Origin: Cellulomonas hominis | GTDB taxonomy: Bacteria > Actinomycetota > Actinomycetes > Actinomycetales > Cellulomonadaceae | Direction: 5' to 3' | Length of the DNA stretch: 37,375 bases | NCBI RefSeq assembly: GCF_005239125.1 | Contig: NZ_SZYE01000013.1 | Coordinates: 1-37,375 of the forward strand | In this document: positions 28,166-36,913 of the stretch, one piece after another | How positions within the stretch are numbered: position 1 is the first letter of the stretch | Layout of the letters: each line of letters opens with the position of its first letter | Position numbers and translations under genes: made by a program | Notes under the pieces: model-generated | Told to the model about the DNA's origin: nothing | The model's input: only the letters and a program-made list of their open reading frames with translations | Database searches by the model: none

Positions 28166-29101
28166 ATGACCGAGCAGCCCGCCCCCCGCGCCCTCGTCGT
28201 CGGGGAGGCCCTCGTCGACGTCGTGCTCCGCCCGGGCTCCGAGCCCGCCGAGCACCCCGGTGGCAGCCCCGCGAACGTCGCGATCGGTCTGGGACGGCTC
28301 GGCCGCCGGGTCGACCTGCTGACCTGGCTCGGCGACGACGCGCACGGCGACCTGGTGCGGGAGCACCTGGCCGGCTCCGGCGTGCACGTGCTCGTCGGCG
28401 ACCGCGCCCCCGAGCGCACCCCCGTGGCCCGCGCCCACCTGGACGCCGAGGGCGCCGCGACCTACGAGTTCGACCTGACCTGGGACCTGCCGACCCGGTG
28501 GGAGGAGGACCCCGAGGCGCCCGTCGTCGTGCACACGGGCTCGATCGCGACCGTCATCGCCCCCGGCGGCGAGGCGGTCGCCCGGCTGCTCGCCGACCGC
28601 CGGGACGGGTCCACGATCACCTACGACCCCAACCTGCGCCCCGCGCTGATGGGCTCGCCGGACGAGACCCTGCCGGTCGTCGAGCGGCTGGTCGCGCTGG
28701 CCGACGTCGTCAAGGTGTCGGACGAGGACCTCGCCTGGCTGCACCCGGGGGTGGCGCCGGCCGAGATCGCGCGCGACTGGCTCGGCCGCGGGCCGGCGGT
28801 GGTCGTCGTGACGCTCGGCGGGGAGGGCGCGCTGGCGATCACGGCCGCCGGCGACGAGGTGCTGGTGGAGGCGCCGCGGGTGCAGGTCGCGGACACCGTC
28901 GGTGCGGGCGACTCCTTCATGGGCGCGCTGGTCGACGGCCTGTGGGCGGCGGACCTGCTCGGCGCGGACCGCCGCGAGTCGCTGCGGGCGATCGACCGCC
29001 CGACCATCGAGCGCGTCCTGGTCCGCTGCGCCCAGGTGGCCGCGATCACGGTCTCCCGCGCGGGCGCCAACCCCCCGACGTCCGCGGAGCTCGAGGCCTG
29101 A
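28166..29101 (+). CDS. PfkB-family carbohydrate kinase, fructokinase-like
   Basis: A ribokinase-family sugar kinase of 311 residues. The N-terminal GEALVDVV and PGGSPANVAIGLGRLG and the C-terminal DTVGAGDSFMGAL, with the catalytic Asp in GAGD near residue 248, match the PfkB family. TYDPNLRPALM is characteristic of fructokinase-type members. The phosphoryl acceptor is probably fructose or a related ketose, unproven. The start ATG at 28166 follows AAGGAG with good spacing. It is convergent with the sugar ABC importer operon, with a hairpin between them. Confidence 0.92.
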   Translation: MTEQPAPRALVVGEALVDVVLRPGSEPAEHPGGSPANVAIGLGRLGRRVDLLTWLGDDAHGDLVREHLAGSGVHVLVGDRAPERTPVARAHLDAEGAATYEFDLTWDLPTRWEEDPEAPVVVHTGSIATVIAPGGEAVARLLADRRDGSTITYDPNLRPALMGSPDETLPVVERLVALADVVKVSDEDLAWLHPGVAPAEIARDWLGRGPAVVVVTLGGEGALAITAAGDEVLVEAPRVQVADTVGAGDSFMGALVDGLWAADLLGADRRESLRAIDRPTIERVLVRCAQVAAITVSRAGANPPTSAELEA

Positions 29102-29110
29102 CCCTGCCGC

Positions 29111-29157
29111 GAGGTCGAGGGTTCCGCGCCGGAGAGGGCGCGGAACCCCTCGACCTC
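29111..29157. terminator. Palindrome and terminator between the kinase and sugar ATPase genes
   Basis: Arms 29111-29130 and 29137-29157 pair over about 20 bp with one bulged base and a GGAGAG loop. The right half ends in CTCGGCGG, the complement of the CCGCCGAGGTCG edge seen in other repeats here. A second partial copy, CCCTCGACCTCGGCGG, follows at about 29166-29181. It is well placed to end both convergent transcripts and belongs by sequence to the palindrome family. Confidence 0.8.
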
Positions 29158-29203
29158 GGCGGAGACCCTCGACCTCGGCGGGTGGGGCAGCTCGGCGGGT
29201 GGG

Positions 29204-30502
29204 TCAGCTCGCCTGGCGGTGGCGGCCCGCGGCGGACGCCTCGCCGTCGCCCTGCTTCTCCGCGTCGCGGTGCGCGCGCTCCAGGGCTGCGCGGCGGTCC
29301 TCCTCGGTCTCGCCGTCGATGCGGCGCGCCGCCTCGACGTCGTAGGTGAGGTTCTCCCCCGACTCCGGGTCGAAGATCAGCAGCCGCTTCGGGTCGAACC
29401 ACAGCTCCGCGCGGCTGCCGTCCCGGACCCGGCTCTCCGAGCCGAGCGCGACGATCACCTGGGTGCGCATGCCCTCGCCGTCGAGGTCGCGGTCGAGCTC
29501 CTCGAGCTTCTGGGCCACGTCGGCGTGCGTCTCGAACGGGATGTAGGCGTACAGCTCGGCCCCCAGCCACTCGACCACGTCGACGTCGGCCTGGAACGTG
29601 ACGCCCTTCGCGCGCTTGTCCTCGTCCAGCACCTTCGCGTCCTCGACGTGCTCGGGGCGCAGGCCGACGATGACGAGCCCCCGCCCGCCGATCTGGTCGC
29701 GGAGCGCGTCGGTCAGCGGCACCTCGCCGAACGGCAGCCTGAGGGTGTCGCCCTGCACCTCGCCGGGCAGGAAGTTCATCGGCGGGGAGCCGATGAACCC
29801 GGCGACGAACAGGTTGACCGGCTGCTCGTAGAGCGCGCGCGGGCTGGCGACCTGCTGCAGCTCGCCCTTGCGGAGCACCGCCACCCGGTCGCCGAGCGTC
29901 ATGGCCTCGGTCTGGTCGTGGGTCACGTAGACGGTGGTGGTGCCGAGCCGGCGCTGCATCCGGGCGATCTCGGTGCGCATCTGGCCGCGCAGCTTGGCGT
30001 CCAGGTTGGACAGCGGCTCGTCGAACAGGAACGCGCGCGCGTCCCGGACGATGGCGCGGCCCATCGCGACGCGCTGCCGCTGGCCGCCGGACAGGTTGGC
30101 CGGCTTGCGGTCCAGGTGCTCGCGCAGCTCCAGGGTGTCCGCCGCGAACTCGACGTTGTCCTTGATCTGCTCCTCGGTGAACTTGCCCTTCTGCAGCCGC
30201 AGCGGGAAGGCGATGTTCTCGAACACCGTCAGGTGCGGGTAGAGCGCGTAGTTCTGGAACACCATCGCGAGGTGCCGGTCCCGCGGGGCCTTCTCGTTGA
30301 CGACCTCGTCGCCGATCTTCAGCTCGCCGGAGGTGATGTCCTCCAGGCCGACGATCATGCGCAGCAGCGTCGACTTCCCGCAGCCGGACGGGCCGACCAG
30401 GATGACGAACTCGCCGTCCTTGATGTCGAGGCTGACGCCGTTGACGGCCGGGTAGCCGTCGCCGTACTTCTTGACGATGTCCGTCAGGGTGATGGATGCC
30501 AT
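29204..30502 (-). CDS. Sugar ABC transporter ATPase, UgpC/MsiK/SugC type
   Basis: A 432-residue ATPase of the MalK branch that energises the sugar permeases encoded just upstream. Walker A is GPSGCGKST near residue 37-45. The signature is NLSGGQRQRVAMGRA, Walker B is AFLFDEPLSNLD, and the H-loop is YVTHDQTEAM. The regulatory TOBE region includes GSPPMNFLPG and GLRPEHVED. After the TOBE domain, about 50 extra charged residues (roughly 380-432) extend beyond the usual 360-390 residue length. ATG at 30502 follows GGAGGA. It is the last gene of the operon, 33 nt after the second permease. Confidence 0.95.
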   Translation of the reverse strand: MASITLTDIVKKYGDGYPAVNGVSLDIKDGEFVILVGPSGCGKSTLLRMIVGLEDITSGELKIGDEVVNEKAPRDRHLAMVFQNYALYPHLTVFENIAFPLRLQKGKFTEEQIKDNVEFAADTLELREHLDRKPANLSGGQRQRVAMGRAIVRDARAFLFDEPLSNLDAKLRGQMRTEIARMQRRLGTTTVYVTHDQTEAMTLGDRVAVLRKGELQQVASPRALYEQPVNLFVAGFIGSPPMNFLPGEVQGDTLRLPFGEVPLTDALRDQIGGRGLVIVGLRPEHVEDAKVLDEDKRAKGVTFQADVDVVEWLGAELYAYIPFETHADVAQKLEELDRDLDGEGMRTQVIVALGSESRVRDGSRAELWFDPKRLLIFDPESGENLTYDVEAARRIDGETEEDRRAALERAHRDAEKQGDGEASAAGRHRQAS

Positions 30503-30535
30503 GTGCTCCTCCTGGGGGTCCGGGCGGTGAGGGCG

Positions 30536-31384
30536 TCAGCCCTTGACCGCGCCCTGGGTCAGCCCGGACACGATCTGGCGCTGGAACAGCAGCACCAGGA
30601 CGACGACGGGGATGGTCACGACGACGGCGGCGGCGGAGATCGCGCCGGTGGGGTCCTCGAACTGGGACGCGCCGGAGAAGAACGCCAGCGCGGCGGGCAC
30701 GGGCCGGGCCGCCTCGGTCGAGGTCAGCGAGATCCCGTACACGAAGTCGTTCCAGGCGATGAAGAACGCGATCAGCGCGGTGGTGAACACGCCGGGCGCC
30801 GCGAGCGGCACGATCGCCTTGCGGAACGCCTGCCAGGTGGTCGCGCCGTCGACCTGCGCGGCCTGCTCGAGCTCCCACGGGATCTGCCGGAAGAACGCCG
30901 TGAGCGTCCAGATGGAGATCGGGAGCGTGAGCGACAGGTACGGGATGATCAGTCCCGGCCAGGTGTCGTACAGGCCGATGTTCCGCCACAGGTTGAACAG
31001 CGGCGTGACGATCGAGATGACCGGGAAGATCGACACCCCGAGCGCGGTGGTGAGGATGAGCTTGCGCCCCGGGAAGTCGAGCCGGGCGATCGCGTACGCG
31101 GCGAGCGTGGCCAGCACCGAGGAGATCGCGGTGGCGATCAGCGAGATGCCGATCGAGTTGCGCAGCGAGGACAGGAACAGGTCCTGCGCCGAGCCGTCCG
31201 GCCCGAGGATCTGCTCGTAGTTCGTCCAGGACCACGTCGTGGGCAGGAACTTGCCCGTGCTGAGGTCGCTGGGGAGCTTGAACGACGTCGCGATGATCGA
31301 CGCGACCGGGAACAGCGCGTACACCAGCACCACGACGGTGATGGCCGCCCAGGCCACCTTCTGCTTGCCGGACAGGGTCCCCAT
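30536..31384 (-). CDS. Carbohydrate ABC transporter permease, MalG/SugB type
   Basis: A 282-residue inner-membrane permease with six spans. The coupling loop reads ELEQAAQVDGATTWQAFRKAIVPLAAPG, the MalG-class EAA motif. The protein ends in the conserved IVSGLTQGAVKG. ATG at 31384 overlaps the stop of the first permease by one base (TGATG), showing tight coupling. It would form the channel with the SugA-type subunit. Further upstream frame is read-through only. Confidence 0.95.
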   Translation of the reverse strand: MGTLSGKQKVAWAAITVVVLVYALFPVASIIATSFKLPSDLSTGKFLPTTWSWTNYEQILGPDGSAQDLFLSSLRNSIGISLIATAISSVLATLAAYAIARLDFPGRKLILTTALGVSIFPVISIVTPLFNLWRNIGLYDTWPGLIIPYLSLTLPISIWTLTAFFRQIPWELEQAAQVDGATTWQAFRKAIVPLAAPGVFTTALIAFFIAWNDFVYGISLTSTEAARPVPAALAFFSGASQFEDPTGAISAAAVVVTIPVVVLVLLFQRQIVSGLTQGAVKG

Positions 31385-32370
31385 CACTTCTCCCCTCGGG
31401 CACCGGCGAGGTCGACCTTGAAGATCTTGATCGCGATGAAGCAGATGACGATCACGCAGATGAACAGCAGCACCGAGATGGCGGAGCCGAGGCCGATCTC
31501 CAGGCGCCCGATGGACGTCCGGTAGGCCAGCAGCGACAGGACGGTGGTGCCGTTGGCGCCGTTCGTCATGATGAACACGTTGTCGAAGATGCGGAACGCG
31601 TCGAGGGCCCGGAACAGGACGGCCACCATGATCGCGGCCTTCATGTTCGGCAGGACCACGCGCTTCATCCGCTGCCACCAGGTGGCGCCGTCGACCTGCG
31701 CGGCCTCCTCCAGGTCGCCCGGCACCTGCGCCAGGCCGGCGAGCAGCAGCAGCGAGATGAACGGCGTGGTCTTCCACACCTCGGAGGCGATGATGACGAA
31801 CAGGCTGGTCCCGGTGCCGGCGAACCAGTTCAGGTCCTCGCTGATCCCGGGCACCCAGTCGAACCAGCTGTTCACGTAGCCCGAGCTGATGTCGAACGCG
31901 TAGAACCACGCGAACGCGGAGACGACGGTGATGATCCCGTAGGGCACGAGGATCGCGGTGCGCAGCAGCCCGCGGAGCCGGAGCACGGCCCGGTGCATCA
32001 CCAGCGCGAGCGCGAAGCCGAGCACCAGCTCGATGGCGACGGTGATCACCATGATCAGCGTCGTCACCCCGAGCGACTGCCAGAACACGGGGTCGCCCAG
32101 CACCACGCCGTAGTTGCCGAGCCCGACGAACGCCCGGTCGTCCGGCGCGGTGAGCCGGAACCGGAACAGCGAGTCGTAGACGGCCTGCAGGATCGGGTAG
32201 GCGGTGACGGCCAGCATCACCACGAACGCCGGGCCGGCGAGCAACCAGCCCAGCCGGGCCTCGGCCCGGGCGCGGTCGGACTTGCGGGGCTTCGACGCCC
32301 GGTCCGGGCCGGCGCCGCGGGTGGCCCGCGCCGTCGTCCCCGCCGTGGCGCCGGTGATCTCGGTACTCAC
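31384..32370 (-). CDS. Carbohydrate ABC transporter permease, MalF/SugA type
   Basis: A 328-residue permease. The N-terminal 45 residues are polar and basic, followed by six membrane spans, with the EAA loop DLEEAAQVDGATWWQRMKRVVLPNMK. Other conserved segments are LYDSLFRF-like AVYDSLFRFRL and ILVPYGIITVVSAFAW. GTG at 32370 overlaps the binding-protein stop by 4 nt (GTGA). The pairing and order (binding protein, SugA, SugB, SugC) match LpqY-SugABC systems. Confidence 0.94.
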   Translation of the reverse strand: MSTEITGATAGTTARATRGAGPDRASKPRKSDRARAEARLGWLLAGPAFVVMLAVTAYPILQAVYDSLFRFRLTAPDDRAFVGLGNYGVVLGDPVFWQSLGVTTLIMVITVAIELVLGFALALVMHRAVLRLRGLLRTAILVPYGIITVVSAFAWFYAFDISSGYVNSWFDWVPGISEDLNWFAGTGTSLFVIIASEVWKTTPFISLLLLAGLAQVPGDLEEAAQVDGATWWQRMKRVVLPNMKAAIMVAVLFRALDAFRIFDNVFIMTNGANGTTVLSLLAYRTSIGRLEIGLGSAISVLLFICVIVICFIAIKIFKVDLAGARGEK

Positions 32371-33665
32371 AGCAGCCGCTCCCCTCGCAGCACGGCGGTG
32401 ATGAAGTCCGTGGACTCCTGCGGCGTCCGGTCCGGGTCGACCGACGCCGCCGGGTGCCACGTCTCCTGCAGCCCCTGGGACACCTCGTTGTAGTACGGGG
32501 TCTGCGGCCGCGGCGCCGCCTGCTCCAGCGACTGGCGGATGACGTCCGCCATCGGGAACGTCTCCTGCACCGTCGGGTCGTCGTAGGCGACGGTCGAGGA
32601 CGGCGGGTTGCCGTCGGAGACGAAGTACGCGGCCTGGTTCTCGGGCTTCACGATGCACGCGGCGGCCTCGTAGGCCTCGTCGACGTGCTCGCTGAACGCG
32701 CCGACGCCGAGGTTGATCCCGCCGTACGGCGGTGCGGCGTCGGTGCCCTCGGTCACCTGCGGGTAGACGGCCCAGCCGACGTCGTCGAGGAACGACTGGT
32801 CGAGCGCGCCGTCCTCGACGGACGCCTGCATGGCCGGCCAGACGAACGGCCAGTTGACCATGAACGACCCGCTGTCCCCCTGGAACTGGGTGAGGGAGGC
32901 GTTCTCGTCCTGGGTGGGCAGCCCGGCGCCGCCGAGCCGGTCGGAGCCGATCTCGCCGATGATCCGGGCGGCCTCCTTGCCGGCGTCGGACTCCAGCCCG
33001 AGCTCCACGTCCTCGGCCGACGCCTCGGGGTTCTCCACGATGTGCCCGCCGGCCGACTCGACCAGGGCGTTGATCCACACCGTGTACGCCTCGGCCTTGA
33101 TGCCCTGCACGCCGAGCGTCTTGTCCTGGTCGCGGGCGGCGTCCATCACCTGGTCCCAGGTCACGGGCGCGGCGGCGGGGTCGAGGCCGGCGGCCTCGGC
33201 GACCGACTTCTTGTACCAGAGCAGCTGGGTGTTGGCCCAGAACGGCACGGTGACGAGCTCGTCGCCCCAGGACGCGCCCTGCAGCGCACCCTCGGCGACG
33301 TCCTGGCTCACCTGCTCGGCGATGTCGTCGGGCACCGGCGCCAGGAACCCGGCGTTGGCCAGCTCGGGGATGAACGGCGGGTCCAGGCTCATCAGGTCGA
33401 TGGACGAGTCGGACGCCGCCAGCCGCCGCGCCAGCTGCTCGCGCTGCGAGCTGGCGTCGCGCGGGAGCACCGAGACCTCGATGCGGTACGCGCCGTCGGC
33501 CTCCTCCGTGCACTGCTGGGCCAGCTTCGCCTGGCCCCCCGCGTCCGGGTTGGTGTACCAGGTGAGCACCGGGGTCGAGTCGCCCGGCGCGCACGCCGCC
33601 AGCCCCGCCCCCAGCGCGAGCACCGACACCCCGGCGATCGCCCTCGACCGTCTTCGCACGCGCAC
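32367..33665 (-). CDS. Sugar-binding lipoprotein of an ABC importer, LpqY-like
   Basis: A family 1 extracellular solute-binding protein of 432 residues and the first gene of the importer operon. A basic N-terminus (RRRSR), a hydrophobic stretch and the lipobox LAAC mark a lipoprotein. The mature part begins LTWYTNPDAGG; the segment LARRLAASDSSIDLMSLDP resembles the matching part of mycobacterial LpqY, a trehalose binder, as recalled from the family. The substrate is thus possibly a disaccharide, unproven. GTG at 33665 follows GAGGAG at 4 nt; GTG at 33659 is an alternative. The promoter should lie in 33666-33850. Confidence 0.9.
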   Translation of the reverse strand: MRVRRRSRAIAGVSVLALGAGLAACAPGDSTPVLTWYTNPDAGGQAKLAQQCTEEADGAYRIEVSVLPRDASSQREQLARRLAASDSSIDLMSLDPPFIPELANAGFLAPVPDDIAEQVSQDVAEGALQGASWGDELVTVPFWANTQLLWYKKSVAEAAGLDPAAAPVTWDQVMDAARDQDKTLGVQGIKAEAYTVWINALVESAGGHIVENPEASAEDVELGLESDAGKEAARIIGEIGSDRLGGAGLPTQDENASLTQFQGDSGSFMVNWPFVWPAMQASVEDGALDQSFLDDVGWAVYPQVTEGTDAAPPYGGINLGVGAFSEHVDEAYEAAACIVKPENQAAYFVSDGNPPSSTVAYDDPTVQETFPMADVIRQSLEQAAPRPQTPYYNEVSQGLQETWHPAASVDPDRTPQESTDFITAVLRGERLL

Positions 33666-33861
33666 CGCTCTCCTCAGTCCGGCGCCGCGTGCGCCCCGAC
33701 CTGGGGATCCGCGGCGTCTCCACGCTTCCACCCCTAGGGCTACACCGAGCCGCAGGGGTCTGCCACCGGAGCGGCGGATCGCCCGGCGCCGTCGCCCGGC
33801 GGCGGGGCGCGTGCCCGGACCTCGGTCCCTGGCACCAGGCGGGCGGTGCGACGATGGGCGC

Positions 33862-34527
33862 ATGGCACACCCCACGACCCCCGCCGAGGCCTGGACCGCG
33901 CTGCGCGACGGCAACGACCGGTTCGTCCGCGGCGCGATGGAGCACCCGTCCCAGGGCATCGACCGCCGCGCCGAGGTCAGCACGGCGCAGCACCCGTTCG
34001 CCGTCGTGTTCGGCTGCTCGGACAGCCGCGTGGCGGCGGAGATCATCTTCGACCAGGGCCTCGGCGACGTGTTCGTGGTCCGCACGGCCGGGCACGTCCT
34101 GGACACCACCGTGATCGGGTCGATCGAGTACGGCGTCGAGGTGCTCGGCGCCTCGCTGGTCGTCGTGCTCGGCCACGACTCGTGCGGCGCGGTGGCGGCG
34201 GCCACGGCGGCGCTCACCACCGGTGAGCTGCAGCGCGGCTTCGTCCGCGCCGTCGTCGACCGGGTGATCCCCTCGATCGTGTCGCTCGCGCACGGCTCCG
34301 ACGCCGAGGGCCGGCCGCGCGACCTGTCGTCGGTGGACCCCGCCGAGCTCGGCCACGAGCACGTCCGGCACACCGTCGACATGCTGCGCTCGTACTCGGT
34401 GACGCTGGCCGAGGGCATCGACGCCGGTCGCGTCGCGGTCGTCGGCGTGGAGTACGCCCTCGCGGACGGCCACGCGCGCCTCACCTCCGCCATCGGCGAC
34501 ATCGGCGACGTCCCCCTCCCGGCCTGA
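33862..34527 (+). CDS. Beta-class carbonic anhydrase
   Basis: Interconverts CO2 and bicarbonate in the cytoplasm. The 221 residues contain the zinc ligands Cys52 and Asp54 in GCSDSR, and His105 and Cys108 in GHDSCGAV. The dyad Asp54-Arg56 is also present. RTAGHV at 74-79 and YGVEVLGA at 90-97 complete the core. All catalytic residues are intact. ATG at 33862 has GACGAT at exactly six bases upstream (33850-33855) and no Shine-Dalgarno. Divergent from the sugar importer. Confidence 0.95.
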   Translation: MAHPTTPAEAWTALRDGNDRFVRGAMEHPSQGIDRRAEVSTAQHPFAVVFGCSDSRVAAEIIFDQGLGDVFVVRTAGHVLDTTVIGSIEYGVEVLGASLVVVLGHDSCGAVAAATAALTTGELQRGFVRAVVDRVIPSIVSLAHGSDAEGRPRDLSSVDPAELGHEHVRHTVDMLRSYSVTLAEGIDAGRVAVVGVEYALADGHARLTSAIGDIGDVPLPA

Positions 34528-34552
34528 CCCCCTCGCTCCGCCGCTCGCTCGC

Positions 34553-34612
34553 CGAGATGGCAGCTCTCGGCTGTGCCGCATCCCTCGTGCCCAGCCGAGA
34601 GCTGCCATCTCG
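34553..34612. repeat. Palindromic element between carbonic anhydrase and fumC
   Basis: Perfect 21-bp arms (34553-34573 and 34592-34612) close an 18-nt loop. Each arm starts at its outer end with CGAGATGGCAGC, and CTCGC flanks the left side, so the edge again reads CGCCGAGAT. It can serve as a terminator for the carbonic anhydrase gene, but it is longer than needed and shares its edge with the other palindromes of this window. Confidence 0.85.
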
Positions 34613-34705
34613 CCGAACGGGGCGGAGGGAGGAGGGGTGTGACGTGCGCCACCCTGCGGGCAGGTGGTCGGGACCTCGGTCCCTGGCGGTGGCAGGATCG
34701 GCGGC

Positions 34706-36118
34706 ATGAGCCTGCACGCCGACGACGACGTCCAGTACCGCATCGAGCACGACACCATGGGCGAGGTCCGGGTCCCCGCGGACGCCCTCTACCGCGCGCA
34801 GACCCAGCGCGCGGTCGAGAACTTCCCGATCAGCGGGACCGGCCTGGAGCGCGGGCACGTCGCCGCGCTCGCCCGGGTCAAGAAGGCCGCCGCCCTCGCC
34901 AACGCGGAGCTCGGCATCCTCGACGCCGCGGTGGCCCGCGCGATCGCCGACGCGGCGGACGAGGTCGCCGACGGCCGGCACGACGCGCACTTCCCGGTCG
35001 ACGTCTACCAGACGGGCTCCGGCACCTCCTCGAACATGAACATGAACGAGGTGCTGGCGACGCTCGCGTCCCGGTCCCTCGGCGCCGACGTCCACCCCAA
35101 CGACCACGTCAACGCCTCGCAGTCCTCCAACGACGTGTTCCCGACCTCCGTGCACGTGGCCGCCACCGACGGCGCCGTCAACGACCTGGTCCCCGCGCTG
35201 GAGCACCTGGCCGCGTCGCTGGAGCGGCTCGCCGCGAAGCACGCCGGGGACGTCAAGGCCGGCCGCACGCACCTGATGGACGCGACGCCCGTGACGTTCG
35301 GCCAGGAGTTCGGCGGCTACGCGGCCGCGGTGCGCCGGGGCGTCGAGCGGGTGCAGGCGGCGCTCCCCCGCGTCGCCGAGGTCCCGCTCGGCGGCACGGC
35401 CGTCGGCACCGGCATCAACACCCCGGCGGGCTTCCCGCAGCGGGTCATCGCGCTGCTCGCCGAGGAGACCGGCCTGCCGCTGACCGAGGCCCGGGACCAC
35501 TTCGAGGCGCAGGGCGCCCGGGACGGGCTGGTGGAGCTGTCCGGCGCGCTGAAGACCATCGCGGTCAGCCTCACCAAGATCTGCAACGACCTGCGCTGGA
35601 TGGGCTCCGGCCCGAACACCGGCCTGGGCGAGATCCGCATCCCCGACCTGCAGCCGGGCTCGTCGATCATGCCGGGCAAGGTCAACCCGGTGATCCCGGA
35701 GGCCGTGCTCATGGTCGCCGCCCGGGTGGTCGGGAACGACGCGACCGTGGCGTGGGCCGGCGCCAGCGGCTCGTTCGAGCTCAACGTGCAGATCCCGGTC
35801 ATGGGCCAGGCGGTGCTGGAGTCCGAGCGGCTGCTGGCGGCGGCCTGCCGGGTGCTCGCCGACCGGACGGTCGACGGCATCGAGGTGGTCACCGAGCGCG
35901 GCGCGGCCTACGCCGGGTCGTCCCCGTCGATCGTCACCCCGCTGAACCGCGTCATCGGCTACGAGGCTGCCGCGAAGATCGCCAAGCACGCGGTGGCGCA
36001 GGGCATCACGGTGCGCGAGGCGGTCGTCGACCTCGGCTACGTCGAGCGCGGCGAGGTCACCGAGGAGCAGCTCGACGCGGCGCTCGACCTGCTGAGCATG
36101 ACGCGCCCGAAGGCCTGA
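34706..36118 (+). CDS. fumC: Class II fumarate hydratase
   Basis: TCA-cycle enzyme converting fumarate and malate, a tetramer. The 470 residues fit the family. Conserved parts are [60 protein letters not shown] and the signature [18 protein letters not shown] at 34706 has CAGGAT seven bases upstream (34693-34698). A strong hairpin follows the stop. Aspartase is a relative, but the [11 protein letters not shown] segment with PEAVLM context and overall form favour fumarase. Confidence 0.96.
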   Translation: MSLHADDDVQYRIEHDTMGEVRVPADALYRAQTQRAVENFPISGTGLERGHVAALARVKKAAALANAELGILDAAVARAIADAADEVADGRHDAHFPVDVYQTGSGTSSNMNMNEVLATLASRSLGADVHPNDHVNASQSSNDVFPTSVHVAATDGAVNDLVPALEHLAASLERLAAKHAGDVKAGRTHLMDATPVTFGQEFGGYAAAVRRGVERVQAALPRVAEVPLGGTAVGTGINTPAGFPQRVIALLAEETGLPLTEARDHFEAQGARDGLVELSGALKTIAVSLTKICNDLRWMGSGPNTGLGEIRIPDLQPGSSIMPGKVNPVIPEAVLMVAARVVGNDATVAWAGASGSFELNVQIPVMGQAVLESERLLAAACRVLADRTVDGIEVVTERGAAYAGSSPSIVTPLNRVIGYEAAAKIAKHAVAQGITVREAVVDLGYVERGEVTEEQLDAALDLLSMTRPKA

Positions 36119-36127
36119 GCGACGCGA

Positions 36128-36172
36128 CGACGCCGCCGGTCCGGGGCAGGGGGTCCCGGGCCGACGGCGTCG
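36128..36172 (+). terminator. Hairpin terminator after fumC
   Basis: A long stem (36128-36146 with 36154-36172) has one A-C mismatch, two G-T pairs and a 7-nt loop, beginning 9 nt past the fumC stop. The outer 8 bp (CGACGCCG) are perfect. The rest of the gap to 36354 holds nothing I recognise. Confidence 0.7.
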
Positions 36173-36354
36173 CGCCCCAGCGTGCCAGGTCGAGCCGTGC
36201 GGCGGGCCGGTTCCGCGGGGATTTCGTCCGCTCCCCGCACGGGGTCGGGCGCGACGTCACCCGGGGTGGTGACGGCCGGTCGCACCTCGGCCGCGCCGTC
36301 GTCCGCCCGCACCCCTGGGCGGCCGGGGCGGGGCCGCGGGGCCGTGCGGCCCGC

Positions 36355-36840
36355 TCAGGCCCCGCCCTCGACCCGGACCAGCACCCGGGACAGCAGCGCG
36401 GCGAGCGCCTCCGCCTCGTGCGCCGCCAGCCCGCCGAGGGCGTCCGCCTCCCGGGCGAGGTGCTCCGGCATCAACCGGTCGACCGCGGCGCGGCCCTCGG
36501 CCGTCAGCTCGAGCAGCACGCCCCGGCGGTCCCGGTGCGGGATCGCGCGGGCCACCAGCCCCGCCCGCACCAGGGTGTCCGCGCGCTTGGTGATCGCGGC
36601 CGGGGACGCGGCGGTGATCGTCGACACCTCGGCGGCGCGCAGCGCGCGGCCGGCGCGGCGCAGCGCGCACAGCACGTCGAACTCGCCCCGGGTCAGGCCC
36701 GCCGCGGCGAGCGCCGTCTCCGCCCGGGCGTCGAGCAGCGCGGCGATGCGGGTGATCCGGCCGGCCACGGCGATCGGCGCCACGTCGAGGCCGGGGGCCT
36801 CGCGCTCCCAGTCCGCGCGCAGGCGGTCCACGCTGTCCAC
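36355..36840 (-). CDS. MarR-family transcription regulator
   Basis: A 161-residue winged-helix regulator. Core segments are LTRGEFDVLCALRRAGRALRAAEVS, the recognition helix region SPAAITKRADTLVRAGLVAR, and the wing PHRDRRGVLLELTAEG. GTG at 36840 has TAGGGT exactly six bases upstream (36847-36852) and no Shine-Dalgarno, so the transcript is probably leaderless. Divergent from a FUSC-type membrane protein with an imperfect palindrome between them, suggesting control of an efflux function. Confidence 0.92.
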   Translation of the reverse strand: MDSVDRLRADWEREAPGLDVAPIAVAGRITRIAALLDARAETALAAAGLTRGEFDVLCALRRAGRALRAAEVSTITAASPAAITKRADTLVRAGLVARAIPHRDRRGVLLELTAEGRAAVDRLMPEHLAREADALGGLAAHEAEALAALLSRVLVRVEGGA

Positions 36841-36872
36841 GCGGCCACCCTACCGAGCGTGAGTTGCTTCAC

Positions 36873-36896
36873 GAATCATTTACCCGTGAACGATTC
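36873..36896. promoter_or_regulatory. Palindromic operator candidate between marR and the FUSC gene
   Basis: Arms GAATCATTTAC (36873-36883) and GTGAACGATTC (36886-36896) are inverted copies with two mismatches and a 2-nt spacer. The segment is AT-rich against its surroundings. Its right end is 5 nt from the GACGAT -10-like box of the FUSC gene (36902-36907). Size and symmetry are typical of MarR operators. Confidence 0.65.
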
Positions 36897-36913
36897 GGTG
36901 GGACGATGTCCGG

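Noticed and set aside
33725-33760. CCCTAGGG palindrome upstream of the sugar-binding protein gene as a LacI-type operator
   Set aside because: Only 8 bp are perfect and the site does not resemble the usual LacI-family operators of sugar operons; no LacI regulator is encoded here.
32370-34758. Upstream minus-strand extension of the sugar-binding protein frame through the carbonic anhydrase region
   Set aside because: The lipoprotein signal begins at 33665 after a GAGGAG site; the extension is antisense to the carbonic anhydrase gene.
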